Shown here: positions 34,080 through 44,715 of the stretch, piece by piece
Numbering within the stretch: the first letter of the stretch is position 1
Layout of the letters: each line of letters begins with the position of its first letter
Origin: RH-AL1 sp965277735
Lineage (GTDB): Bacteria > Pseudomonadota > Alphaproteobacteria > Rhizobiales > Beijerinckiaceae
Reading direction: 5' to 3'
Length of the DNA: 64,000 nucleotides
Assembly: GCA_965277735.1 (NCBI GenBank)
Contig: CBDIDO010000003.1
Coordinates: 1,550,001-1,614,000, forward strand
Notes under the pieces: generated by a model
Database searches by the model: none
The model's input: the letters and a program-made list of their open reading frames with translations, nothing else
Told to the model about the DNA's origin: nothing
Program-made: the position numbers and the translations under genes

Positions 34080-35330
34080 TTGTCCGACGACCGCAGCCAT
34101 CCCTCGTCCATCCTTCGCCGCGACCTTCTGAAGGGGATGGCCGCTTTACCGTTGGTGGGCTTGGCCGCGTCAGCCGCGCGCGCAGCGACGCCCGCGACGG
34201 CTGCCGTCAACTCGACCGGGCTCGCCGTCACCGACGACAGCGTGACGGTCGGTATTCTGCATTCGATCACGGGCACGATGGCGATCTCGGAGATTGGCGC
34301 CGTCGAGGCGGAAAAGCTCGCTATCTCGGAGATCAACGCGTCGGGCGGGATCCTCGGGCGGCAGATCAAGATCATCCAGGAGGACGGCGCGTCCGACTGG
34401 CCGACCTTCGCGGAGAAGGCGCGCAAGCTGCTCATCAGCGACAAATGCGCGTCGGTCTACGGCTGCTTCACCTCCGCCTCGCGAAAGGCCGTCCTGCCGG
34501 TCTTCGAGGAGAAGAACGGTCTGCTCTACTATCCCACCTTCTACGAGGGACTCGAGCAGTCGAAGAACGTCATCTACACCGGCCAGGAGGCGACGCAGCA
34601 GACGATCGCGGTGCTCAACTGGCTCGCCAAGGCGAAGGGCGCGAAGAGCTTCTATTTCGTCGGCTCCGATTACATCTGGCCGCGCACGTCGAACAAGATC
34701 GCCCGCAAGCACATCGACAGCGTCATCAAGGGCAAGGTGGTCGGCGAGGATTATTTCCCGCTCGGCGCCACCGCGTTCAACACGGTGATCAACAAGATCA
34801 AGCTGAAGAAGCCCGACGTCATCTTCTCCACCGTTGTCGGCGGCTCCAACGTGTCGCTCTACAAGCAGATGAAGGCCGCCGGCATCGACATGTCGAAGCA
34901 GCTTGTGGTCGGTCTCGCGGTGACCGAAGACGAGATCCACGGCATCGGTGGCGAGAACTACGAGAACGCCTACAGCTGCATGAAGTACTTCCAGTCGATC
35001 GACACGCCCGTCAACAAGGCCTTCGTCGCCGCCTACCAGAAGATGTGGGGCGCCAACGCCGTCATCGGCGATCCGCAGCAGGCTGCCTACGAGGCGCCGT
35101 TCCTGTGGAAGATGGCGGTCGAGAAGGCCGGCAGCTTCGACGTCGACAAGGTCGTCGCGGCGTCGCCGGGGATCACGATGAACGCGCCCGAGGGCGAGAT
35201 CAAAATCCACCCGAACCATCATCTCTGGTCGCGCTCGCGCGTTGCCCGGGCCCGCGCGGACGGCCAATTCGACATCGTCTACACGTCGGATCTCATCGAG
35301 CCGAACCCGTTCCCCAAGGGCTATCAGTAA
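34080..35330 (+). CDS. urtA: Urea ABC transporter substrate-binding protein UrtA
   Basis: A 416-residue periplasmic protein starting at TTG, supported by AAAGGA seven bases upstream. A twin-arginine type leader (LRRDLLKGMAALPLVGLA) ends at AARA. The mature part is a clear UrtA: GILHSITGTMAISEIG, EDGASDWPTFAEKARKLL, GCFTSASRKAVLPVFEE, YYPTFYEGLE, FVGSDYIWPRTSNK. No urtB, C, D or E genes follow, so it must share another transporter. The LivHMGF-type subunits 6 kb upstream in the same direction are the obvious choice. Confidence 0.9.
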   Translation: MSDDRSHPSSILRRDLLKGMAALPLVGLAASAARAATPATAAVNSTGLAVTDDSVTVGILHSITGTMAISEIGAVEAEKLAISEINASGGILGRQIKIIQEDGASDWPTFAEKARKLLISDKCASVYGCFTSASRKAVLPVFEEKNGLLYYPTFYEGLEQSKNVIYTGQEATQQTIAVLNWLAKAKGAKSFYFVGSDYIWPRTSNKIARKHIDSVIKGKVVGEDYFPLGATAFNTVINKIKLKKPDVIFSTVVGGSNVSLYKQMKAAGIDMSKQLVVGLAVTEDEIHGIGGENYENAYSCMKYFQSIDTPVNKAFVAAYQKMWGANAVIGDPQQAAYEAPFLWKMAVEKAGSFDVDKVVAASPGITMNAPEGEIKIHPNHHLWSRSRVARARADGQFDIVYTSDLIEPNPFPKGYQ

Positions 35331-35350
35331 GGCGGAGCCTGAGAGGACCG

Positions 35351-36175
35351 ATGTCTTTCGCTTCGGACTTCGGCCTGTGCGAGCCTACCTCCTTGCACGA
35401 GGCGCTCGCGTTTGCAGAGGAACTGGCGGACGCCGCGCGCTTGATCGCGACGCGGCACGTCCGCCGTCCCCTCGAGATCGTGGCGAAGGACGCTGGCAGC
35501 CCGGTCACCATCGCCGATTGCAGCATCGAGCAGGTGCTGAGACGGCTGATCGCCGAGCGCTATCCCGATCACGGCATCCTCGGCAAAGGTCGCGGTGCGG
35601 AGGCGCGGTGCTCGACCTGGGTCCTCGATCCGATCGACAGCACGAAGAGCTTCCTGGCGGGCTCGGCGCTGTTCGGCACCTCGATCGCGCTCGTTGAAGA
35701 CAGCCGACCCGTGCTGGGCGTGATCGATCTGCCGGCGCTGCGCGAACGCTGGACGGGCACGCCGAGCGGCACGCATTTCAACGGGCGCCCCGTCTGGACC
35801 AATCCGCAGCGGGCGCTCGCAGGCGCGCGGCTCTACATGACGTCGCGCGACACGTTCTCAGCCGAGGGGCTTGTAGCCATCGACTCGCTGGCGCGCCGCG
35901 CCATCATGCGTCGCTTCGGTGGCGACTGCTGCGCCTATGGCCTGCTCGCGTCCGGTCACTGCGACCTCGTCGTCGAGGAAGGCCTGCAGCCGGAAGACTA
36001 CATGGCTCTCGTTTGCGTCGTCGAGGGCGCCGGCGGGATCGTCACCGATTGGGACGGGGCGCCTCTCAGCCTCGAGTCTGACGGACGCGTCATTGCTGCC
36101 GCCACGCGACAGCTGCATCAGGACGCGATCCAGATCCTCGGGCGCGCCGCGCCCGCGTCTCGCGCCTGCGCCTAG
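35351..36175 (+). CDS. Inositol-monophosphatase-like protein with degraded metal site
   Basis: A 274-residue member of the inositol monophosphatase/histidinol-phosphatase family, started at an ATG with GAGAGGA ahead. It is clearly a sister of the gene at 50958-51758 (shared GTHFNGRPVWT, ALVCVVEGAGG). Yet key positions have changed: the metal-binding GEE glutamates are GKG (GILGKGRGAE), the DPIDGT motif is DPIDST, and the upstream TLADRS aspartate-arginine region is TIADCS. The later DLVVEEGLQ-ED segment is kept. It is probably catalytically weak or inactive and may serve another role, or be decaying. It sits between urtA and an amidase. Confidence 0.85.
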   Translation: MSFASDFGLCEPTSLHEALAFAEELADAARLIATRHVRRPLEIVAKDAGSPVTIADCSIEQVLRRLIAERYPDHGILGKGRGAEARCSTWVLDPIDSTKSFLAGSALFGTSIALVEDSRPVLGVIDLPALRERWTGTPSGTHFNGRPVWTNPQRALAGARLYMTSRDTFSAEGLVAIDSLARRAIMRRFGGDCCAYGLLASGHCDLVVEEGLQPEDYMALVCVVEGAGGIVTDWDGAPLSLESDGRVIAAATRQLHQDAIQILGRAAPASRACA

Positions 36176-36198
36176 ATCGCACGTCAAGGAGCCTTCTC

Positions 36199-37740
36199 AT
36201 GTCGAACATCAAACCAGGCGATGCGGATTTCGCCGTCGAGATGACGCTGGCCGATTGCCAGGCGGCGTTTGCCGCCGGCGTGACATCGGAGGCGCTCACC
36301 AAGGTCTTCCTCGAGCGGATCGAGCGCTACAATCCGACCTACAACGCCTTCATCACGATGAACGCCAAGGCGCTCGATGATGCGCGCGCGATCGACAAGC
36401 GCCGTGCCGCCGGCGAAAAGCTGGGTCCGCTCGCCGGCGTGCCGATCGCGGTCAAGGATCCGATGGACATGGCGGGCGAGCCCTCGACGGGCGGCTGGCA
36501 TTTCCTGTCGAGCCGGGCCGGCGGCACCGACCTGATCCCGGCGACCGATTCGCCGGTCGTGGCGCGGATGCGCGCGGCAGGCTGCGTCATCCTCGGCAAG
36601 ACCAACATCCCCGTCCTCTCGGCGACCGGCACGCACGCCTCCGACAGCTGGGCCGGCCCGACGATCAACGTCGCCCTCAACGATCGCATGCCCGGTGGTA
36701 GTAGCGCAGGATCGGCGGCGGCCGTCGCGGCGAGCCTCTGCGTTTTGGCGCTCGCCGAGGAGACAGGCGGCTCGATCCAGAACCCAGCCTCGGCGCAGGA
36801 TTGCGTCGGACTCAAGCCGACGTTCGGGCTGGTGCCGAACGCCGGCGTCATGCCGCTGGCGGGCTCGACGCGCGACGTGGTCGGGCCGATCGCGCGCTGC
36901 GTGCGCGATGCCGCGCTGACCCTCGATGCCTTGGCCGGCTACACGCCGGAGGATCCCAAGACGGTCGCCGGCATCGGCAAGCGGCCGAAGGGCGGCTACA
37001 CGGCGGCCCTCGAGACGGCGACGCTGAAGGGCAAGCGCCTCGGCCTGTTTGGGCGAGGGTGGCGCGACATCGCGCTCTCCGACGAATGCACGTCGCTCTA
37101 CGAGCGGGCGAAAGGCGAGCTCGAAGCGGCCGGCGCTACGCTCGTCCAGGATCCGTTCCTCGACACCGATTTCGCGGCGCTTGGGCATCCGACGCCGGGT
37201 CTCGAGCACTTCGACGCGCGCGGCATGGAGAGCGTGCCCTACGACATGCACCTCTACCTCCAGCGCATGGGCCCCGACGCGGCGTTCAAGACGTTCGCGG
37301 CCTTCGCCGAGGCGACCAAGGCGGAAAACTGCTTCGCCGAAGGCGGCGTACTGTCCTACATGCCGGCCATCGAGGCTTTCAGCTCCATCCTGGCCAATCC
37401 CACCGCGCCGCCGGACCTGTCGAAGTTTCTCGCGCTGCGGGAAGCCTATCTGTCGATCTTCGACGAGGTGATGGCGCGCCACGATCTCGACGCGCTGGTG
37501 TTCCCGCATATGCGTTGCGAGCTGCCGCCGCTCGAGAGCAACGGGACGATCTACGAGACGACGGTTTGCGAGATCAACATCGCCGGCGTGCCGGTCCTCG
37601 CGGTGCCGGCCGGGACCTATGCCTCCGGCTCGCCGTTCGGCCTCGTCTTCGTTGGGCGCATGTGGAGCGAGGCCGAGCTGATCGGTTTCGGGCACGCTTA
37701 CGAGACGGCGACGCACCATCGCAAACCGCCGAAGCTGTAA
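36199..37740 (+). CDS. Amidase-signature family hydrolase
   Basis: A 513-residue amidase of the Ser-cisSer-Lys class. The lysine is in PIAVKDPMD, the cis-serine in ETGGSIQNPAS and the nucleophile region in MPGGSSAGSAAAVAA. AAGGAG precedes the ATG. The family hydrolyses a broad range of amides and includes allophanate hydrolase, formamidase-like and indoleacetamide enzymes; the substrate cannot be assigned. Given its neighbours (amiE, urtA, urease) it probably frees ammonia from an imported amide or ureide. It ends the plus-strand gene run; the next gene faces it, three bases away. Confidence 0.88.
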   Translation: MSNIKPGDADFAVEMTLADCQAAFAAGVTSEALTKVFLERIERYNPTYNAFITMNAKALDDARAIDKRRAAGEKLGPLAGVPIAVKDPMDMAGEPSTGGWHFLSSRAGGTDLIPATDSPVVARMRAAGCVILGKTNIPVLSATGTHASDSWAGPTINVALNDRMPGGSSAGSAAAVAASLCVLALAEETGGSIQNPASAQDCVGLKPTFGLVPNAGVMPLAGSTRDVVGPIARCVRDAALTLDALAGYTPEDPKTVAGIGKRPKGGYTAALETATLKGKRLGLFGRGWRDIALSDECTSLYERAKGELEAAGATLVQDPFLDTDFAALGHPTPGLEHFDARGMESVPYDMHLYLQRMGPDAAFKTFAAFAEATKAENCFAEGGVLSYMPAIEAFSSILANPTAPPDLSKFLALREAYLSIFDEVMARHDLDALVFPHMRCELPPLESNGTIYETTVCEINIAGVPVLAVPAGTYASGSPFGLVFVGRMWSEAELIGFGHAYETATHHRKPPKL

Positions 37741-37743
37741 CCC

Positions 37744-38424
37744 TCAGCTCAACGTCGCCGAGTCGCGCGCGCCTTGGGTGTTTCCACGCTTGACGGCGTA
37801 GTGGATGAGCGACGACCGATCGCGCAGGTCGAGCTTCTTCATGATTCGCGTGACATGGACGCGTACCGTGTGCGGGCTCAGCTCGAGCTCGGCGGCGATG
37901 CGCGCGACGGTCTTGCCCGTACCGATGTGGCCGATAACCTCGCGCTCACGCGGGGTCAGCGTGTCGTGCTCGGCCGAACGGTCTTCGCTCGCAGACCCGT
38001 GTAGGTCAGGGCCAGGGCGCACCGGCGCTTCGGCGAGAAGGCTGCGCGGGAAGGCGGCCTGGCCGCTGAGAAGCGCCCGCACGGTCCCCGTGACCGTCGC
38101 CTCGTCGGCCGCCTTCTGGATGATTCCGGCTGCGCCGAAATAGATCGCCTTCAGGACGCGTTCGCGATCGGTCTCGCCGACGAGCACGCCGATCGTGGCA
38201 TGTGGCGCGAGGCTGCGGATATGCGCAAAGAGCGTTTCCTCGTCCTCTGCCAGGATCGAGTCGTCGACGAAAACCAGGCTTGCGTCGCCGTGCTCGACCA
38301 GGATGCGATGCAGCCCGGCACTGTCGGCGGCCGCCTGGACTTGCGCCCCCTCGATCAGGGTCTCGAGTGCGCGGGTCAGCCCGATCCGAAAGACCCAGGC
38401 GGGATCGCCGATGATCACCTTCAC
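37744..38424 (-). CDS. LuxR/NarL-type response regulator
   Basis: About 226 residues from the GTG at 38424, where the receiver begins VKVIIGDPAWVFRIG; no good ribosome site is visible and longer frames exist. The receiver has a likely phosphoacceptor in FVDDSIL and a lysine in IIQKAADE. The C-terminal DNA-binding domain is a typical NarL/FixJ helix-turn-helix (LTPREREVIGHIGTG, ELSPHTVRVHVTRIMKKLDLRDR). No sensor kinase is adjacent. It is convergent with the amidase and divergent from a porin, and may regulate either. Confidence 0.85.
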   Translation of the reverse strand: MKVIIGDPAWVFRIGLTRALETLIEGAQVQAAADSAGLHRILVEHGDASLVFVDDSILAEDEETLFAHIRSLAPHATIGVLVGETDRERVLKAIYFGAAGIIQKAADEATVTGTVRALLSGQAAFPRSLLAEAPVRPGPDLHGSASEDRSAEHDTLTPREREVIGHIGTGKTVARIAAELELSPHTVRVHVTRIMKKLDLRDRSSLIHYAVKRGNTQGARDSATLS

Positions 38425-38731
38425 GCTCTGCCACCCCTTGCTTGGTCCGAAGATCGGAATAGTCGCACAACTCGTAATCTCAAATGCACAATTAGTAGTC
38501 CATTTGACTAAGCAGCAATCGGTCAAGCGACGTTCGACATCCCAATCTCCTCCCAAGGGTAAACGTTGTAATTATGCTGCAACGCCAAAAGTTCGCTGTA
38601 AACACCTGCTGTTTCAATAGATTGAGGTGGACGCTGTTTTTCCCTCAGTGCTAATCAATTTGATTAGCGGCGCATCGGGGGATGCATGCTGGAAACCGGC
38701 CACGGTCGGTAGGGTTCAGGGGGCTAGGCAA
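38425..38731. promoter_or_regulatory. Divergent promoter region with a 19-bp perfect palindrome
   Basis: This AT-richer gap lies between the LuxR-type regulator and a porin. GCTAATCAA and TTGATTAGC (38650-38668) form a perfect inverted repeat around a single central T. A related half-site, TTTGACTAAGC, is near 38495. The palindrome stands 64 bases before the porin ATG and has the form of an operator for a dimeric repressor or activator. No gene is seen in the gap. Confidence 0.6.
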
Positions 38732-40138
38732 ATGACAGGACGGCACCGGGATGGCGCGCGGGCGCCTCGGATCAAGGCGCGGCGCGCGATGGCCGCCGCG
38801 GCGATCCTGACTATGGCGACAGCGAGCCGGGCCACGGCGGCGGACCTCGATCCGCCGACCGTCGTGACGCCGGTCGCGACATCCGGGTTCAGCGGACCGC
38901 TCGCAACCTTCGCGGGGCCGCTGGCAGCGAAGGGCATTACCTTCCACGTCATCGATCTCGACTTCGCCGAAACGAACCCGAGCCTCGGCGTCGCACCGGG
39001 CCATGGTGCGAACTCAAACTACACCATCGTCGGTATCGATGCCGATCTCGGCCTGCTGGCCGGGCTGCAGGGCACGTCGCTGCACTTCGAGAACGTGTTC
39101 TTCTCCGGTGTGAAGAACCTCGGCATCGCCGGCCAGATCGGCGATAGCCAGGTCGGCTACCAGCCGCCGTTTACGCCGCGTGTCGCGCGGCTCTCCAACG
39201 CGACGATCGAGCAGAAGTTGGTCGACGGCAAGCTCGACATCACGGCCGGCATCACGCACCCCGGCTACTTTTACGGGGTGCCGAACTGCAACTCGATCAA
39301 CACCTGCTTCCAGGATCTGTTCTATCTCAACGCGGGATGGACCTCGCCGCTCTTCGCCGTGCCGGGCGCGAACGTCGCCTACCAGGCGACAAACAGCCTT
39401 TACGTCCAAGCCGGCGCGTTCGCGGTGCAACCCGGCGCCAACGCGCACGTCGGCTATGACTTCCCCGACGAGCGTTACGACGGCGTGATCGGCATGGGCG
39501 AGATCGGGTCCAAGACGACCTACGACAACGATCCCTATCCGTACAAAGTCGCGCTGACCGGCTTCGTCAACACCGCCAACCACACCGACTTCAACGCTGC
39601 CACCGCTTTCGGTGCGACGCCGCAGACCCAGTCCAGCACGTCGGGTGTGGTGGTGCAGGGCCAGAAGATCGTCTGGCGCAGGGACGGTGGCACGGAGAAG
39701 TCCAGCGCCCCCACCGCGCTCGGCGTCTTTGCCAGCGTCGGCGAGGCGATCGACTCGACGGTGCCGATCCAATCGGACATCTGGGTCGGCACGACGCTGT
39801 ACGCGCCGTTTGCCGGACGGCCTGCCGATAACTTCAACCTGAAGTTCAACTGGCAGCGGATGAACCCGAGCTACACGCAGTACATCTCGGCCGCGAACTT
39901 CTTCGCCAGCGGAATCAACAACCCCTACAAGCGCGACACCTTCGTCTTCGAGGCGAGCGGCCATATCCAACTGCCGCTCGGCTGCGCCTTCGAGCCGGTC
40001 TTCCAATACGAGATCAACCCGAACAGCTTCTACAACCCGACCTCCGCGGTGAAGGCGAAGGACGGCGTCTATCTCGGCGCGACGCTGGTGATCCCGGTCG
40101 GCATCCTGCTCGGCCTGCAGAAGGGCAACCCGAGCTGA
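38732..40138 (+). CDS. Carbohydrate porin, OprB-like
   Basis: A 468-residue outer-membrane protein from the ATG at 38732 (GGGGG upstream; in-frame codons further upstream would put 35 unlikely residues before the signal). The leader is basic then hydrophobic (RRAMAAAAILTMATAS) and ends at ATAA. The body is beta-rich with OprB-type features: GVDAD-like GIDADLGLLAGLQG, QKLVDGKLDITAGITHPGYF, CNSINTCF, YVQAGAFAVQPG and a C-terminal FQYEINPNSFYNP. It resembles the porin at 16931-18373 only distantly. The substrate is unknown; with urease and amide genes around it, it may pass small nitrogen compounds. Confidence 0.82.
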   Translation: MTGRHRDGARAPRIKARRAMAAAAILTMATASRATAADLDPPTVVTPVATSGFSGPLATFAGPLAAKGITFHVIDLDFAETNPSLGVAPGHGANSNYTIVGIDADLGLLAGLQGTSLHFENVFFSGVKNLGIAGQIGDSQVGYQPPFTPRVARLSNATIEQKLVDGKLDITAGITHPGYFYGVPNCNSINTCFQDLFYLNAGWTSPLFAVPGANVAYQATNSLYVQAGAFAVQPGANAHVGYDFPDERYDGVIGMGEIGSKTTYDNDPYPYKVALTGFVNTANHTDFNAATAFGATPQTQSSTSGVVVQGQKIVWRRDGGTEKSSAPTALGVFASVGEAIDSTVPIQSDIWVGTTLYAPFAGRPADNFNLKFNWQRMNPSYTQYISAANFFASGINNPYKRDTFVFEASGHIQLPLGCAFEPVFQYEINPNSFYNPTSAVKAKDGVYLGATLVIPVGILLGLQKGNPS

Positions 40139-40153
40139 TTGGCACGTGAATAG

Positions 40154-40180
40154 CCGCGGCGGCGCTCAGCGCCGCCGCGG
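40154..40180. terminator. Perfect hairpin whose loop is the ureD stop codon
   Basis: CCGCGGCGGCGC and GCGCCGCCGCGG pair perfectly over 12 bp. The three-base loop TCA is the ureD stop (TGA) on the minus strand. Porin and urease operon converge here, so it can act as a two-way terminator. Confidence 0.65.
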
Positions 40181-41002
40181 AGCGGGCCTCACGCCGGCGA
40201 GGCTCGCGAAGGCGACATCGAAAGCTGCTTCGAGCCCACGACGGATATTTCCTCCGTCGTGGGCCAAGCATCTCATCATCAGACCAACGGCGCCAGGAAG
40301 GGCGGTGACGCCCGCCAAGCCGCCGCAGGCCATGCCGGCTTCGCGTAGCGCGGCCGCCGACGGCAAGGCCTCCGAGGGCGCCAGCACGACGAGGGTGCCG
40401 CAGGCCTGGAATGGCCCGAGCGGCGAGGCTTCCGAGCCGATCGCCGCGCCTGTGACACGGCCGACCTCGTTCATTCTCAGCCGGCCCTCCGCATCGACCA
40501 CTTCGAGCTTCTGGACGAGCGATGCGAACGGACGCGCAAGCGCTTGCGGATCGTGCATGGCGAACGCGTCCGCGACGATCGCGCGCGCGCCCGCCGCGAG
40601 CGCGACGCGCGTCTCGTTGACGATCGCGGCGCCGGGAAACATCACCAATGGGTCGGGCGTGTAGGCCAGGAACCCATTTGCGCCGACACGGATCTCGACG
40701 CGCTGTCGCGCGGGATGCGCCCCTGTGTCGTGGACCACCGTGGCCGCCTGGGTGACAAGATGAGCTGCCGCTCCCGCCTCCGCCGCGAGCTGGAGGGTCA
40801 GATCGTCGCCGCGGTAGAGGCCGCCCGACGCCGATTGCAGATAGAGGGTCGCGATGTCGGGCCGCGCTGTATCGAGCTGGAATGGCCGCGTGATGTGAAA
40901 GGGATATGGCACGTGCTGGCGCGCTAGCACCGTACGGCCGCCGCCGACGGCGAAAACGAGCTCGGCTGCGATGTGGCGGCCGACGCCGAGGCCGCGCGTC
41001 AT
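40166..41002 (-). CDS. ureD: Urease accessory protein UreD
   Basis: A 278-residue accessory protein that with UreF and UreG delivers nickel to apo-urease. Family features are TLYLQSASGGLYRGDDL, AAHLVTQAATVVH, FLAYTPDPLVMFPGA and a beta-rich fold. The ATG overlaps the ureG stop (ATGA), so it is the last, translationally coupled gene of the operon. The C-terminal codons lie in a strong hairpin. In most operons ureD comes first; here it is last. Confidence 0.92.
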   Translation of the reverse strand: MTRGLGVGRHIAAELVFAVGGGRTVLARQHVPYPFHITRPFQLDTARPDIATLYLQSASGGLYRGDDLTLQLAAEAGAAAHLVTQAATVVHDTGAHPARQRVEIRVGANGFLAYTPDPLVMFPGAAIVNETRVALAAGARAIVADAFAMHDPQALARPFASLVQKLEVVDAEGRLRMNEVGRVTGAAIGSEASPLGPFQACGTLVVLAPSEALPSAAALREAGMACGGLAGVTALPGAVGLMMRCLAHDGGNIRRGLEAAFDVAFASLAGVRPAPRRR

Positions 41003-41624
41003 CGCGCGAAGAGGACCGCGCTGCGGATCGCCGCCGCGACTTCCTCGATCCCGTGTCCGCGCCGCGCGTCCGTCGCAATGACCGGCCGGCCCTCGCGGAC
41101 GCCGCGCGCCTCGTCGAGCATCAGCGACAGGTCGACGCCGACATGTGGTGCGAGATCCACCTTGTTGACGACGAGAAGGTCGGCGCGCACGACGCCAGGG
41201 CCGCGCTTGCGTGGGATGTCGCCGCCGCCAGCGACATCGATGACGAAGATCCACCAGTCGACGAGATCGAGCGAGAAAGTCGAGGCGAGGTTGTCGCCGC
41301 CTGATTCGAAGATGATCAGATCGAGGGACGGGTAGCGTAACTCCAGCTCGTCGCCGGCGAGGATGTTAAGCGTCGGGTCCTCGCGGATCACCGTGTGCGG
41401 GCAGGCGCCGGCCTCGACCGCGGCGACGCGAGCCGGATCGATGAGGCCGGAGCGGCGCAGGCGCTCGGCATCCTCCTTGGTGACGAGGTCGTTGGTGACG
41501 ACGGCGAGGTCGACGCGCTCTTTGACGAGGACGGGGATCAAAGCCTCGATCAACGCCGTCTTGCCGGATCCAACCGGGCCGCCGATGCCGATCCGCGCGG
41601 CGGTCGTCGGCTTCGTCATCCTGC

Positions 41625-41628
<4 letters not shown>
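40999..41628 (-). CDS. ureG: Urease accessory GTPase UreG
   Basis: A 209-residue SIMIBI-class GTPase that loads nickel into urease. The P-loop GIGGPVGSGKTALIE, the nickel-site CPH motif (ACPHTVIRED), ESGGDNLASTFS and NKVDLAP guanine-specificity motif are all present. The ATG at 41628 overlaps the ureC stop (ATGA); an internal ATG four codons in is possible. Confidence 0.95.
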
Positions 41629-43337
<1,709 letters not shown>

Positions 43338-43339
43338 CG

Positions 43340-44032
43340 TCAGGCTCCCTTGAAGCCGCCGGCCTTGGCGCGGGCGAGGGCGTCGGCCCAGCCGGCATCG
43401 TCCTTCGCGCCGCGCGTGAGATCGTTGAGGCCGGACAGGTCGCGCGTGCCGCCGAAGGTCACGAGCGTGACCGTCTTGCGCTGCCCCGGCTCGAAGCGCA
43501 CGGCGGTGCCGGCGGGAATGTCCAGGTGGTGTCCTCTCGATGCGGCGCGATCGAAGTCGAGCGCGCGGTTCGTCTCGAAGAAATGGTAATGCGAGCCGAC
43601 CTGCACCGGTCGATCGCCAGTGTTCACGACGTCGAGCGTCACACGCTGGCGACCGGCGCTGAGCTCGATATCGCCGGGGGCGGCGACGATCGCGCCGGGC
43701 TCGAGCAGATCGGCGGCAGCACCTTCCCGCGGCCGGATCGGCTCGTGCACGGTGACGAGCTTGGTGCCGTCGGGGAACACGCCTTCCACCTGCAGGATCG
43801 GCATCATCGTGGCGATCCCGTCCATCACGTCGTCGGTAGACAGGATCGTCGAGCCGAACGAGATGAGATCGGCGACGCCGCGACCTTCGCGCGCGCCTTC
43901 GAGGATCTCGTCGGTGATGATGGCAACGGCTTCGGGAAAGTTCAGCCTGAGGCCCTTGGCGCGCCGCTTTCGCGCCAGCTCGGCGGCGGTGAAGATCGTC
44001 AGCCGCTCCATCTCGGTCGGCGTCAGCAGCAT
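43340..44032 (-). CDS. ureAB: Fused urease gamma-beta subunit
   Basis: A 230-residue fusion of the two small urease subunits. Residues 1-100 are gamma (LTPTEMERLTIFTAAELARKR in part, GIATMMPILQVEGVFPDGTKL); residues about 125-230 are beta (PGDIELSAGRQRVTLDVVNTGDRP in part, VGSHYHFFETN, RFEPG). In most bacteria these are separate genes; a fusion is known from Helicobacter and from several proteobacterial operons. AGGAGG stands ahead of the ATG. Confidence 0.93.
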   Translation of the reverse strand: MLLTPTEMERLTIFTAAELARKRRAKGLRLNFPEAVAIITDEILEGAREGRGVADLISFGSTILSTDDVMDGIATMMPILQVEGVFPDGTKLVTVHEPIRPREGAAADLLEPGAIVAAPGDIELSAGRQRVTLDVVNTGDRPVQVGSHYHFFETNRALDFDRAASRGHHLDIPAGTAVRFEPGQRKTVTLVTFGGTRDLSGLNDLTRGAKDDAGWADALARAKAGGFKGA

Positions 44033-44040
44033 GAGACCTC

Positions 44041-44715
44041 CTAGCTCGAAAACAGCCTGAACTCCGCGTCGGCGCTCCGCATCGCGGCGATGTCCAGGAA
44101 GGGGGCGAAGCTTTGCAGCTCCGCACCCGGGTCGATCGTCTCCGGCGCCGTCAGCGCGGCGATCTCGCCAAGCATGTCGCGGACCACCGCCTGCGCGTCG
44201 AGCGCGCCGACGCGGCCGAGGCGCACCGCGGCGGAGGTGAGGCTAGCGACAGCCTGGTAGCCCGAGATCGCGACCGCTTCGCGCTCGGGAATGCCGATCG
44301 CGTGGAAGAGCGCGCCCTGGATCGTCGGAAGGTGCCCGACGAGCTGTCCTGTGGCGATGGCAGCCTTGAGCGCGTCGGCGCCGGGTGTGCCGAGGCGCAG
44401 GTGGCTCGTGAGGAGCGCGCGTCCGGCGCGCCGCGAGCCCTCGCGGAAGCTTGCCACGACGGTCGCCGCCTCGACGGCCGCGTCAACGGTCGACAGCATC
44501 GCGAGGTCGCCGTCGGCGCGCCACGCGCGCACGAGCGCGACGCGATCGAGACCCGCCCAGCGATGGCGGATCGCGACCTCGGCGTTGCGACAGAGCGCGT
44601 CGCGGTCGAAGGTATAGGGGAGCGCGGCGACGCCTTCGATGCCGTTGGAGAAGGCAAAGCTGCCGCTGGGGAAGGCGGCATCTGCCTGCTGCATGGCGAG
44701 CAGCGTGGCGATCAT
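44041..44715 (-). CDS. ureF: Urease accessory protein UreF
   Basis: A 224-residue all-helical accessory protein that recruits UreG to the urease-UreD complex. The N-terminal FPSGSFAFSNGIE matches the UreF signature (FP-x-G-x-F-x-x-S-x-G-x-E), and AISGYQAVASLTSAAVRLGR is the conserved helical segment in the middle. The ATG overlaps the ureE stop (ATGA). It is followed by ureAB after eight bases. Confidence 0.92.
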   Translation of the reverse strand: MIATLLAMQQADAAFPSGSFAFSNGIEGVAALPYTFDRDALCRNAEVAIRHRWAGLDRVALVRAWRADGDLAMLSTVDAAVEAATVVASFREGSRRAGRALLTSHLRLGTPGADALKAAIATGQLVGHLPTIQGALFHAIGIPEREAVAISGYQAVASLTSAAVRLGRVGALDAQAVVRDMLGEIAALTAPETIDPGAELQSFAPFLDIAAMRSADAEFRLFSS

